64,000 nucleotides of DNA from Edaphocola flava. GTDB taxonomy: Bacteria > Bacteroidota > Bacteroidia > Chitinophagales > Chitinophagaceae. The stretch spans positions 806,001-870,000 of the forward strand of contig NZ_SAIQ01000001.1 in the NCBI RefSeq assembly GCF_004118155.1. Reading direction: 5' to 3'. The position numbers and the translations under genes were made by a program. The notes beneath the pieces are model-generated. The model searched no databases, had not been told where the DNA came from, and saw nothing but the letters and a program-made list of their open reading frames with translations. Below are positions 1-10,000 of the stretch, piece after piece (within the stretch, counting starts at the first letter, position 1; every line of letters starts with the position of its first letter).

Positions 1-1765
1 CCATAGAAGTGTAATCGGAATATCCAAGTGCACCGCTGGCGCAACCAGTACCCAGATTGCTCACATCTATCATAGCACCTGTTGTGGCAAAGCCATCAAT
101 TGTACCACCATAGGTACAACCATAGGTATACGTCGGTGTACAATAACAGTTAATGAAGTTCTTAATCGTAATATGCTTGGCATTGCTGTATACCGGTGTA
201 CCACCGCTACATGATGTTTTCAGACGATAGTAAGCAGCGGTATTGATACCTGCTGTCATCATATAGTATACAGTGTTAGCACCCGTAACATCTGTCCAGC
301 TACCTGCAGCTCCGGTAGGAGATTGTTCCCACTGGTATACCATGCCACTACCATAACTGGTACCGGTTGTATTCAGGGCAAAGGAAATATTAGGACAGAT
401 AGAATCTGGTACACTTGCAGCAATAGTGCCTGGTGTCGGCGGATTGGTACAAGGTGGTAATGCAATAATATTAATGGTATAATCTTCAGCCTCTCCATAA
501 TAAGCAGAAGCACATGGTCCAAAGCTTGTAGAGCCTTCTACACCACGTACACGAATCCTGGTAGGACCGGTAAGCGCAGTCACCGGCGGAATGATCAGGC
601 CATTAAATGAAGAGCCTGCAGGAATGGTATTTGCAGATTCCGAACATAATTCTGTAACCGGATCGAAGATACCGTCATGGTTCCAGTCGGCCCAGATTTT
701 TACACCTGTTTCGTAAGCAGAAATATTTACGGTAAATGTGAATGGTAAAGATTGCACTGCAGAGATGGCCATGGAGGTATAGTCAGAATAACCCGCACCG
801 CCGCTTGCACAACCGGTATTGAGGTTACTGATGTCAACCTGCGCACCGCTGGTAGAAAAGCCATCAATCGTACCGCCATACGTACAACCATAAGAGTAAG
901 TAGGTGTACAGAAGCAGTTCATGAAGTTTTTCTTCAATACTTGTTTTGCATTGGTGTATACTGGTGTACCGCCACTACAAATAACTTTAAGGCGGAAATA
1001 GGTAGTCGCTGAAATACCCGCAGAAAGGGTGTATGTGATATTGGTTGCACCCGTAACATCTGTCCAGCTACCCGCAGCTCCGGTAGGAGACTGCTCCCAC
1101 TGATAGGTCATACCACCACCCAGGCCTGTGCCTGTGCTCGCTAAAGCGAAAGAGACGTTAGGACATATAGAATCCGGAACGCTGGTCGCAACTGTACCTG
1201 CAGTCGGAGGGTTAGTACAAGGTGTAGACGGTGTAACCAGGAGTGTATAGTCTTCTACTTCTCCATAATCCACTGCGTTACAGGCATCAAAAACAGTAGA
1301 GCTGTAAGAACATCTAACACGCATTCTCTTGCTGCCTGCTGTTGCACTGGCCGGAACGGTAAAAGATCCGGTAGCCGTAGCTCCTGAAGAAAGTGTTGTT
1401 GTCGGATCATAAACAATCTCACCCGGATCGGTAAAATCGCCATCTTCATTCCAGTCAACGAAAATTTTATAACCCTCGCTCCAGCCAGGATTATTGACAA
1501 TAGTAAAGTTAACTGTTGCACCTGCCGTAGTGGTGTGGAGCATCGAGGTCTGGTTGCTGATACATGCTGTGGCAACTGAGGATCCTGAGTTCAGATTCGA
1601 AATGTTGGTGACGCCCCCGGTAGTAGAAAAGGATTGGATGTAGTCATCATCACAACCATAGTTGTAAGTGGGGGTACAATAGGTCTGGGCATTGCTTTTG
1701 ACACCCAGTCCGAGCAGCATCATAATGCAGATGATGCCGCGAAGATGAATAAATTTCAGATTCAT
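1..1765 (-). CDS. Secreted GEVED-domain repeat protein, C-terminal part outside window
   Basis: The frame is open from an ATG at 1765 to the window edge (588 codons, no stop), so the gene is partial at its 3' end. Residues 1-24 look like a signal peptide ending in SNAQ. Two complete GEVED-type domains are visible, each with a DWNxDGxF motif and ending in YGEVEDYT or YGEAEDYT; after each comes an Ig-like stretch with the repeated motif YQWEQS. A third unit (CTPTYTYGC) begins at the edge. The protein is a close paralogue of the next gene, sharing nearly the same first 80 mature residues. By analogy with its neighbours it probably ends in a T9SS sorting domain and acts at the cell surface, but that end is not visible. 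Ligand unknown. Confidence 0.85.
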   Translation of the reverse strand, partial: MNLKFIHLRGIICIMMLLGLGVKSNAQTYCTPTYNYGCDDDYIQSFSTTGGVTNISNLNSGSSVATACISNQTSMLHTTTAGATVNFTIVNNPGWSEGYKIFVDWNEDGDFTDPGEIVYDPTTTLSSGATATGSFTVPASATAGSKRMRVRCSYSSTVFDACNAVDYGEVEDYTLLVTPSTPCTNPPTAGTVATSVPDSICPNVSFALASTGTGLGGGMTYQWEQSPTGAAGSWTDVTGATNITYTLSAGISATTYFRLKVICSGGTPVYTNAKQVLKKNFMNCFCTPTYSYGCTYGGTIDGFSTSGAQVDISNLNTGCASGGAGYSDYTSMAISAVQSLPFTFTVNISAYETGVKIWADWNHDGIFDPVTELCSESANTIPAGSSFNGLIIPPVTALTGPTRIRVRGVEGSTSFGPCASAYYGEAEDYTINIIALPPCTNPPTPGTIAASVPDSICPNISFALNTTGTSYGSGMVYQWEQSPTGAAGSWTDVTGANTVYYMMTAGINTAAYYRLKTSCSGGTPVYSNAKHITIKNFINCYCTPTYTYGCTYGGTIDGFATTGAMIDVSNLGTGCASGALGYSDYTSM

Positions 1766-1894
1766 ACTTAAAGGTTTACATGTGGAGAATGCGTGTCGCT
1801 CATGCCCTGTAATGAATTGCAGCTTTATCTTGTTGGTAATAGTAGGTACAACTTATAAAACAACTATTAGCAGAAATGAGAAACAAATGCTAAA

Positions 1895-1914
1895 GTATGA
1901 ATATTTTCACATAC
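1895..1914. promoter_or_regulatory. CRP/FNR-family-like inverted repeat upstream of the first GEVED gene
   Basis: GTATGAATATTTTCACATAC is an imperfect palindrome that contains TATGA-N6-TCACA, one base from the CRP form TGTGA-N6-TCACA. It lies about 130 bp upstream of the start at 1765. A core TGA-N6-TCA alone is expected by chance about 16 times per 64 kb, so this is only a candidate site. No clear TAnnTTTG element was found beside it. Confidence 0.3.
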
Positions 1915-1963
1915 AAGTGTAAAATATGTAAACTTTAATTAAACAATCAATTTCATTATGCAT

Positions 1964-2000
1964 AAAAAAGAGGCATGCAGTAAACTACATGCCTCTTTTA
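1964..2000 (-). terminator. Intrinsic terminator of the 1552-residue GEVED protein gene
   Basis: A perfect 12-bp stem (AAAAGAGGCATG / CATGCCTCTTTT) with an 11-nt loop lies about 25 bp past the stop codon of the minus-strand gene ending at 2025. The A/T tracts on both sides would also allow it to work in the other direction. It separates this gene from the next paralogue downstream. Confidence 0.85.
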
Positions 2001-2024
2001 GGTATTTAAGGATAAGAAAAAGTA

Positions 2025-5000
2025 CTATTTCACTATCTCCAGTTTCCTGGTGGTCATACCTTTATTCGTATTAATACGGATATTGTACACACCAGAAGCC
2101 AGGCGCTGAGGCAGTGTTACTTTATGTTTATTTGTGCTGCCATCAAACGATTTAAGCGTATAGATCTCCTGCCCTAAAACATTGTACATTGTGATCTCTG
2201 TAACTTTTACATTACCGATTGCTTCGATGTACAGGATATTACCATCGTTCGGATTAGGATAGATCTGAACCAGTTTGGCATCTCTATCGATGTCATTGAT
2301 ACCGGTACCACCTACAATCGTTACCATAGTGCTGTCCATAATATCGCCGCAGACGCTGTATGTAGTCAGTCTTACGTTGTAGTTACCACCACCTGTGAAT
2401 ACGTGATTGGTCAGCCCTACAGACGAAGTAGTTGCAGGCACCGTTACCGGAGCCGAACCGTCACCAAAGTTCCAGGTAAAGCTGGTTACATTCTGAGGAT
2501 TCAGTGCAGAGAATTTAAAGCTGCTTGCAGTTAATGGCTGTGTTACAATACCATCCACTATAGGCATATAACCACTAGGGGTGATCGCTACAGTATCAAT
2601 GGTCAGACAGCCCTGGTTGCTGGTTACATAAGCGATGTATGTACCCGGATTAGTGATCGTAATGGTTCTGGTTGTTGCACCGGTATTCCAGTAATAGTTA
2701 CCACCATTCAGACCGCCAGTACCGGCATCCAGTACTTTAGTACCGCCCAGACAAAGGCCTGTTCCGTTTGCACCAAGATCTACAACAGGATTCCATCTCA
2801 TGTTTACATTAATGGTATCTCTGCCCACACAGCCGAATGTATTGGTCACTTTGACATTGTATACGCCAGTTTGTGTTACATCTCTTGTTGCAGTAGTTGC
2901 ACCATTATCCCATAAGTATACTGGCACATTAGGTATCGTACCCGGATTCAAAGTAATCGCAGCACCCTGATCAATACAGGTGTCGATATTTGGTCCCAGG
3001 TTAGGAGCCGGTACCGGATGGATGGTTGCAATAACCATCTGACGTGGAGCCGATTCACAAGGTTTGATACCCAGTATCATATTTGGTCTCTGCGTAATGG
3101 TAGAACCTGTACCCGTATTGCTACATTTTACAGCAGGGGTTACATTATCCTGGTTGTTATAGTGAGTAGATACAAATGTTGTAGTATGATATCTTACGGT
3201 ACTGATCGGATTCGAGCTATTGTTATTGCTCCAGCAGGTCTGTACTACGATGTTAGATACACCATCCCATGTAAACGGAACGTCGAAGTTAAGCGTATTC
3301 AGACCAACAGAGGTTGTCCAGTTCGCAGGGTTTCTCACCTGAGTAGTGGCAATCCATGTAGCTGTGGTCAGTGCAGTAGCATTAGTCTGACCCATGCTTA
3401 CCGCAAAACCGTTATAAGTAGTACCCGCAGTAGAACCCGGAACCACTACATCAAATGCCAGGGAGTTGATTGTAGCACCCATAGTAGCACCTGCAGCCAG
3501 CAATTCAGAAGCTGTAATCAGGAACTGGTGTCTGTATCCGCCCCATACGCCATAGAATGGAGTAACGGCACCTGTACTAACTGTTGTACCATTTCCGATA
3601 GCGACACTGCTTGGTGCAGAACCGCCTACACCACCTACAACCCAGAAGGTATCGGTTTGTGTCAGGAACGGAGTTTGCCATGGAGAGCCGGTACCAATAG
3701 GAGCACCGCCGGCACTGTTTTCATACCATTTTGCAGTACTGTTACCGCCTGTTACGGCTTTCAGGGTAACCTGGCCTGGTCCGCAATTGAAGCTATCTGT
3801 TTTAGAGATCAGCGTCGGGTTAGCAATCACAATCTGTTTCACAGGTTGCTGACAGGTTGTGCTGCTTGCAGAGATAAGGGCACGATAAAATCTGTTTGTC
3901 GTCAGTGTTGGTGTCGTATAGGCCACGCCTGTTGCACCGGTAATATTAGTATATGTCGCACCGCCATTCAGTGACTCCTGCCATTGAATGCTACCGGTGT
4001 AATAATTGGTATTAGGACTCAGTGATAACAGGGATGCACCGCTGGTACAGATCGTATCAGGAGCAGCTGTAATCGTCACATTACCTGGTTGTACCCATAC
4101 TCTAAAGGTATCTGCTCTGGAACAGGTAGTAGATGCTGCTGTGGTATCACCACCGATTGCAAAATAAGTGCGTTGTCCTGCTACTGATGATTTCATGTAT
4201 ACGGTGTTTGCAGAACCTCCGGTGTACGGAATAGTTGCAGCAGCATCGGTATACAAATCTGTAGTCGGATACCAAATGTATGGAGTATACGGGTTTGGTG
4301 TCGGAGGTGTAATAGACAGTGTAGCAATAGTATTGTTACATACTACCGGTGGCGCAGATTTGGTTGCAGCCGGTCCGGCATTTACAGTAGCCACAACTGG
4401 TACACGAGGAGATTCACAACCTACTTTTAATATCCAGTTGTAGAAGTAATAGTAGAATGCAGTTGAAGCACCACCTGTATAAGATGAAGTGATAGAACTG
4501 ATACCGGCTACATTATACGGGAAGGTAAATCCTGTACCGGACTCACGGATCAGTGTAGTCATACCGGTAGCAGCGGTTACTACCAGACGGTAGTTAGTAC
4601 CAGCAGGCACGGTAAAGTTCAATGGTACTGTATTCAAAGCACCTGCAGCACTCACCGTTACATTGGCTGTTGTAGACTGTAAAGTCGTACCAGCTGAGTT
4701 TTTCAGCGCGATGGTAATCGTACCTGTAGTAGATGTGGTACTCATTGGGTATACATCTACACTTTGGATAGTGAATGGAGCTAATGCATTGAACATTAAA
4801 CCTACATCACTGAAGCCAGAGTTACCGCTGGTAGAAGTAGGGGTGATTTTACCTGTAGCATAGTTGGTTGTACCCGAACCTGCCGCAGCGTAGAAAGTTG
4901 TTGTACCGGTAATATATGGTGTATTAAATGGTGTACCCGTTCCGATAGACAGACCACCGGTTGCAGCGGTATACCATAATACCTGGCTTGCAGGGATGGT

Positions 5001-6683
5001 TGGCGTAGCACCGATCTGTACCTGGCCTGGTCCGCAACGTTGTCCGTTTACGGCATTTACCGTTCCCGGATTGGTTACAATCACGGTATCGGTTGATGTA
5101 GTAACTACCGGAGAGCCGTTACATAATACTTGTAAGCGATAATAAGTTGTTGCCGTAACGCCATTTGCAGTAGCACTTGAACTGGTACCTGCAGTACCCA
5201 GATTGGTCCAAGGGGCAAGACCGTTAGGAGAGGTTTGCCATTGGTACGTAATACCTGTTGCTGCAGGCATTAATGAATCTATAGTCAGACTTACATTTCC
5301 GGTTACACATAATGCACTCGGGTTTACAATGGCGTTAACATTGGACGGGAAGGTTACAGTATTACATGCAGGAGGTACGATGATACTGATCGTATAATCC
5401 TCTGTTTCACCCCAGGTCTGGCTGCTACAAGGCGTAAAGGTTGTAGAACCTTCTACGGCTCTTACTCTCAAACGTGTAGGGCCGGTAAGCGCTGTTGCAG
5501 GAGGAGTGATGGTACCAGTGTAAGAGCTACCGGCAGCAATCGTAGCTGCAGAAGCAGCACACAGTTCTGTTGTAGGATCAAAAACACCATCATGGTTCCA
5601 GTCTGCCCAGATTTTTACACCAGAACCGAAAGCAGAGATATCTACTTTAAAGTTGAACGCAAATGTTTGCGCTGCAGTTACCGTAAATGCGGCATAGTTG
5701 GAATAACCCAGGTTACCACTGGCACAACCCGTATTCAGGTTGTTTACATTGGCAATCGCACCGGTAGTGGAGAAGCCGTTGATCGTACCACCATTGGTAC
5801 AACCGGAGGTATATACAGGATTACAGTAACAGTTGATAAAGCTTTTTACAGCAACCAGTTTTTCATTGCTGAATACTGGCGTACCACCGCTACAGATTGA
5901 TTTCAGGCGATAGTAAGTATTCGCAGTAATACCGGCTACGGTGTAGTTCAGCGTAGTACCACCGGTAACATTGGTCCAGGAACCGGCAGCACCGGTAGCG
6001 GATTGTTCCCATTGATAAGTCATACCCGAACCCAGGGATGTACCTGTAGTCGCTAAAGTAAATGCAACGTTAGGACAAATAGAATCCGGAACGCTGGTAG
6101 CTATAGTACCTGGTGTAGCAGGATTGGTACATGGTGCGGAAGGAATTACAGTTAAGGTGTAATCTTCTGTCTCACCGAAACCCTGGCTGCTACAACCGTC
6201 GAATGTGGTGGTATTAAATACACAACGTACCCTCAGGCGTTTATTACCAGGAGTAGTTCCTGCAGGAATCACAAATGATCCTGTTGCTGAAGCTCCGGCT
6301 GCTAGTACAGCAGTGGGGTTATACACGATTTCTCCTGCATCCAGGAAGTCTCCGTCTTCATTCCAGTCTACAAATATTTTGTAGCCTTCTCCCCAACCGG
6401 GGCAGTTCAGAATGGTAAAGTTAACTGTGGTCGTGGCCGTAGCCGTATGCACCAGCGTCGTCTTGTTGCTGAAGCAGGAGGTGGCAGAGGAGGACCCAGA
6501 GTTCAGATTCGAAATGTTGGTTGTACCGCCGGTTGTGGAAAATGACTGTATATAGTCATCTGTGCAACCATTCGTGTATGGAGGTGTACAATACTGGCCG
6601 TAGCCTTTCATTATACCCCCGGTACCCAACACCAGCATTAGCAGCATAAATAGCTGCCTGCCTAAGGTAAATTTCCGTTTCAT
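2025..6683 (-). CDS. Giant secreted GEVED/Ig-like/PKD protein with T9SS type A sorting domain
   Basis: This 1552-residue protein has a signal peptide (about 1-30). GEVED domains lie at about 100-180 and 355-435 (motifs DWNEDGDF and DWNHDGVF, each closing with GETEDYT), separated by Ig-like stretches. In the middle are Ig_7-like units with the signature CGPGQV...WY...TGG. At about 1080-1210 is a module with the motif SELLAAG, also found in the next paralogue. A PKD-like domain (WNFGDGSAPV) lies at about 1395-1465. The last 75 residues form a type A sorting domain (YPNPNDG, GVYNIRI, RKLEIVK), which marks export by the T9SS. The role is probably adhesive or surface-associated; the ligand is unknown. 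It is transcribed alone, between two terminators. Long ORFs on the opposite strand are by-products of the repetitive coding sequence. Confidence 0.93.
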   Translation of the reverse strand: MKRKFTLGRQLFMLLMLVLGTGGIMKGYGQYCTPPYTNGCTDDYIQSFSTTGGTTNISNLNSGSSSATSCFSNKTTLVHTATATTTVNFTILNCPGWGEGYKIFVDWNEDGDFLDAGEIVYNPTAVLAAGASATGSFVIPAGTTPGNKRLRVRCVFNTTTFDGCSSQGFGETEDYTLTVIPSAPCTNPATPGTIATSVPDSICPNVAFTLATTGTSLGSGMTYQWEQSATGAAGSWTNVTGGTTLNYTVAGITANTYYRLKSICSGGTPVFSNEKLVAVKSFINCYCNPVYTSGCTNGGTINGFSTTGAIANVNNLNTGCASGNLGYSNYAAFTVTAAQTFAFNFKVDISAFGSGVKIWADWNHDGVFDPTTELCAASAATIAAGSSYTGTITPPATALTGPTRLRVRAVEGSTTFTPCSSQTWGETEDYTISIIVPPACNTVTFPSNVNAIVNPSALCVTGNVSLTIDSLMPAATGITYQWQTSPNGLAPWTNLGTAGTSSSATANGVTATTYYRLQVLCNGSPVVTTSTDTVIVTNPGTVNAVNGQRCGPGQVQIGATPTIPASQVLWYTAATGGLSIGTGTPFNTPYITGTTTFYAAAGSGTTNYATGKITPTSTSGNSGFSDVGLMFNALAPFTIQSVDVYPMSTTSTTGTITIALKNSAGTTLQSTTANVTVSAAGALNTVPLNFTVPAGTNYRLVVTAATGMTTLIRESGTGFTFPYNVAGISSITSSYTGGASTAFYYYFYNWILKVGCESPRVPVVATVNAGPAATKSAPPVVCNNTIATLSITPPTPNPYTPYIWYPTTDLYTDAAATIPYTGGSANTVYMKSSVAGQRTYFAIGGDTTAASTTCSRADTFRVWVQPGNVTITAAPDTICTSGASLLSLSPNTNYYTGSIQWQESLNGGATYTNITGATGVAYTTPTLTTNRFYRALISASSTTCQQPVKQIVIANPTLISKTDSFNCGPGQVTLKAVTGGNSTAKWYENSAGGAPIGTGSPWQTPFLTQTDTFWVVGGVGGSAPSSVAIGNGTTVSTGAVTPFYGVWGGYRHQFLITASELLAAGATMGATINSLAFDVVVPGSTAGTTYNGFAVSMGQTNATALTTATWIATTQVRNPANWTTSVGLNTLNFDVPFTWDGVSNIVVQTCWSNNNSSNPISTVRYHTTTFVSTHYNNQDNVTPAVKCSNTGTGSTITQRPNMILGIKPCESAPRQMVIATIHPVPAPNLGPNIDTCIDQGAAITLNPGTIPNVPVYLWDNGATTATRDVTQTGVYNVKVTNTFGCVGRDTINVNMRWNPVVDLGANGTGLCLGGTKVLDAGTGGLNGGNYYWNTGATTRTITITNPGTYIAYVTSNQGCLTIDTVAITPSGYMPIVDGIVTQPLTASSFKFSALNPQNVTSFTWNFGDGSAPVTVPATTSSVGLTNHVFTGGGNYNVRLTTYSVCGDIMDSTMVTIVGGTGINDIDRDAKLVQIYPNPNDGNILYIEAIGNVKVTEITMYNVLGQEIYTLKSFDGSTNKHKVTLPQRLASGVYNIRINTNKGMTTRKLEIVK

Positions 6684-6762
6684 ACTTCTAAAATTTATTA
6701 GTTGGCAATAGTGATAAGTGGCTTGAATTAAATATTACAGCAATGGAGACGCCATAAAGAGA

Positions 6763-6779
6763 TCATAATGTGATTATGA
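6763..6779. promoter_or_regulatory. 17-bp inverted repeat, possible operator
   Basis: TCATAATGTGATTATGA has perfect 7-bp arms around a 3-bp centre. It lies 80-96 bp upstream of the start at 6683. The symmetry and position fit an operator for a dimeric regulator. No family can be assigned from the sequence. Confidence 0.35.
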
Positions 6780-6976
6780 CCCAAATACAGCTCTCTCATC
6801 TTTAATTAGACATCTCCCTGTAAATAAAGGTTGGTATATCTTTAAAAATATTCCATATAAAAAATTAAGTATTCTCTTTAAGCAAAAAAGACCTGTAGTA
6901 TTCCTCTATTTCCCCATTTTATGGTGCGTATCTGACCTGGTGCTGATCGTCGCCTGCAGGCAGACAGCCATAAAAA

Positions 6977-7004
6977 AAAGGCCAACCTTACGGCTGGCCT
7001 TTTT
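6977..7004 (-). terminator. Intrinsic terminator of the 1605-residue GEVED protein gene
   Basis: The stem AAGGCCAACC / GGCTGGCCTT (one wobble pair) with a 4-nt loop is flanked by A8 and T8 tracts. It lies about 20 bp past the stop at 7025, so the minus-strand gene upstream is transcribed as a single unit. Confidence 0.85.
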
Positions 7005-7024
7005 TTATATGGAATTGCAACAGA

Positions 7025-10000
7025 TTATTTCGCAATTTCAAGTTTACGTGTTGTCAATCCTTTATCGGTATTGATACGGATGTTGTATATACCGGCAGCC
7101 AGGTGTTGTGGCAGGGTTACTTTATGCTTATTGGTAGTAGATTCAAAAGCATTCACTTTTAATACCTCTTGTCCGATAGCATTATAGATAACCAGTTCTT
7201 TCACTTTAACTGCTCCTACTGCTTCAACATACAGTACATCACCATTATTCGGGTTAGGATAAACCTGTACCAGTTTAGCATCTTTGTCTATATCATTGAC
7301 ACCGGTACCGCCGATAATAGTTACCATAGTACTGTCTGTAATATCACCGCAGACGCTGTATGTTTTCAGTGTCACGTTGTAGTTACCGCCACCAGGGAAT
7401 GTGTGGTTGGTTAAACCTACTGTTGACGTAGAAACAGGCACAGTAACCGGTGCAGATCCGTCACCGAAGTTCCAAACGAAGTTGGCAACATTCTGAGGGT
7501 TCAGTACAGAGAACTTGAAACCGGTTGCAGATAATGGCTGAGTAATGATCGCATCAACTGTTGGCATATAACCGCTTGGTACGATATCTACTGTATCAAT
7601 GGTCAGACAGCCCTGGTTGCTGGTTACATAAGCAATATATGTTCCCGGGTTAGAAATAGTAACCGTTCTGCTGGTTGCACCTGTATTCCAGTAGTAGTTA
7701 CCACCGTTCAGGCCACCTGTACCGGCATCCAGAACTTTTGTACCACCCAGACACAGACCTGTACCATTAGCTGCTAAGTCTACAACAGGATTCCATTTCA
7801 TGTTTACATCAATCGTATCTCTGCCTACGCAACCATATGTGTTGGTTACTTTCACATTGTAGATACCAGTTTGCATCACACCTCTTGTCTGTGTAGTTGC
7901 ACCGTTATCCCATACAAATACTGGGTTATCAGGCAGTGTACCAGGGTTCAGGGTAATTGTGCTGCCCTGATTGATACAGGTATCGATATTCGCACCCAGG
8001 TTCGGAGCTGGTACAGGACGGATATACGCAATTACCATTTGACGTGGTGTTGATTCACAAGGTTTAGTGATCAGGAAGCGCATATTTGGTCTTTGACTCA
8101 GTACAGAACCAGTCGCAGTATAGTTACATGCATCGGCTGGTGTAAAGCTATAAGAAGTATTATAGTGTGTAGCAGCAGATGAAGTCGTATGGTACTTAAC
8201 TGTATTAGACGTGTTAGAAGAGTTATTATTACTCCAACAAGTTTGTACTACCACATTAGATACACCATCCCAAATGAATGGTACGTCAAATGTCAGGGTG
8301 TTATAACCGGTAGTTGTGGTCCAGTTAGCAGGCAGTTTTACATCTGTAACCGGTAACCATGAGCTGGTTACTAAAGTTGTAGCTGTAGTATGACCCATTT
8401 TCACCGCAAATCCGTTATAAGTTGCACCTGAAGTAACAACGTCAAATGCCAGATTCAGAATTTTAGAACCACCTGTTGCACCTGCAGCAGTCATTTCCGC
8501 AGCAGTGATCAGGTATTGATGTCTGTAACCACCACCTATACCGTAGAATGGAGATACCGCACCAGTACTGGTCGTAGTACCTGACCCGATATTCACATTA
8601 GTTGGTGTCATACCACCACCTGCAACTACCCAGAAAGTATCTGTTTGTGTCAGGTATGGCGTCTGCCAAGGAGAACCGGAACCGATTGCAATACCACCAT
8701 TTGCACTTTCGTACCATTTTGGTGTACTGTTACCGGCAGTAGTAGCTTCCAGGGTTACAGAACCCGGTCCGCAATGCATACTGTCTTTTTTAGATACAAA
8801 GCTTGGTGTAGATACTACAATGTATTTGGTTGGTGATGCACATACGCTAGAACCCGCATTTACCATCAGACGATAGTATTTGTTAGCCGTCAGCGATGCA
8901 GTGGTATAGCTTGTACCATTAGCACTGGCTATATTCACATATGTAGCACCATTGTCATTAGACTGTTGCCATTGCAGGCTGTTTGGATAATAGTTATTGG
9001 TAGGTACTACTGTCAGTACAGTTGTACCGCTGTTACAGATCGTATCCGGGAATCCGGTAATCGTTTGGTTACCTGGTTGTACCCATACATTAAAGGTATC
9101 CGCTCTTGAACAGGTAGTAGCCGCTACAGTAGTATCGCCACCGATTGCATAATAAGTGTGCTGACCAGCTACAGAAGATTTCATATAAACTGTATTTGCA
9201 GAACCACCAGTGTATGGAATAGTTGCCGCAGCATCAGTATATAATTCTGTAATTGGATACCATTTGTATGGAGTATAAGGATTCGGAGTCGGAGGGGTCA
9301 TAGATAAAGTCGCAACTGCATTATTACATACAACCGGAGGAGCTGACTTAGTTGCAGCAGGACCAGGGTTGATTGTAGCAGTAACCGGTACACGTGGAGA
9401 TTCACAACCTACCAGCATGTTGAAACGGATATTAGGACGGCTGGTGCTGGTGTAGGTATATGCAGGAGCAGAACATACTACAGCGTTATCACCATAATAA
9501 TATAATGATGAGTTGAAGCTTGTTGTGCTACCCGCTACGGTGTTACCAGATACATATGATGTATTGTTGAAACAGGTTTCAATAATGATGTTAGATGCAC
9601 CATCCCATACAAACGGAGTGCTCAGTGTGTGCACGTTAGTGCTGGAAGCAGTCGGTAAGTATGAAGCATTGGTATATACAGAAGTCATACCAGTCTCCCA
9701 TGCAGCTAAAGCAGTCAGTGTTGTTTGCTTCATTTTGATTTCGAAGTTGGTCAGTGCCAGAGTATTGGCACCAATCACCTGAAATGCTATTGACTGGATA
9801 GTACCAGGACCGAACCCTAAAGCTGTCAGTTCTGATGCACGGATCAGGTACTGATTCTTATTACCATAATAATAGTTATAGTAAGGGTTAGGTATGCTTA
9901 ATGCCGTAGTACCTGTACCCACCCATTGTGAAACCGGGCTGGTACCAGAAGCAGCAGCAGCATAAAAGTTGGTAGTAGCAGGGATGTACGGAGTTACATA

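Larger units (their letters stand above)
6684..7024. other. Intergenic region between two GEVED genes
   Basis: This 341-bp stretch has no gene. It holds the terminator of the upstream gene (about 6977-7004) and a 17-bp inverted repeat at 6763-6779. The rest should contain the promoter of the gene starting at 6683, but I see no exact TAnnTTTG element on the minus strand. Confidence 0.7.

Noticed and set aside
3018-3974. A 318-codon open frame on the plus strand, plus several shorter ones at 4168-4443, 5592-5900 and 9513-9782
   Set aside because: They lie antisense inside the giant GEVED genes. Their products have no signal, motif or family resemblance and reflect the codon bias of the Thr/Gly/Ala-rich repeats.
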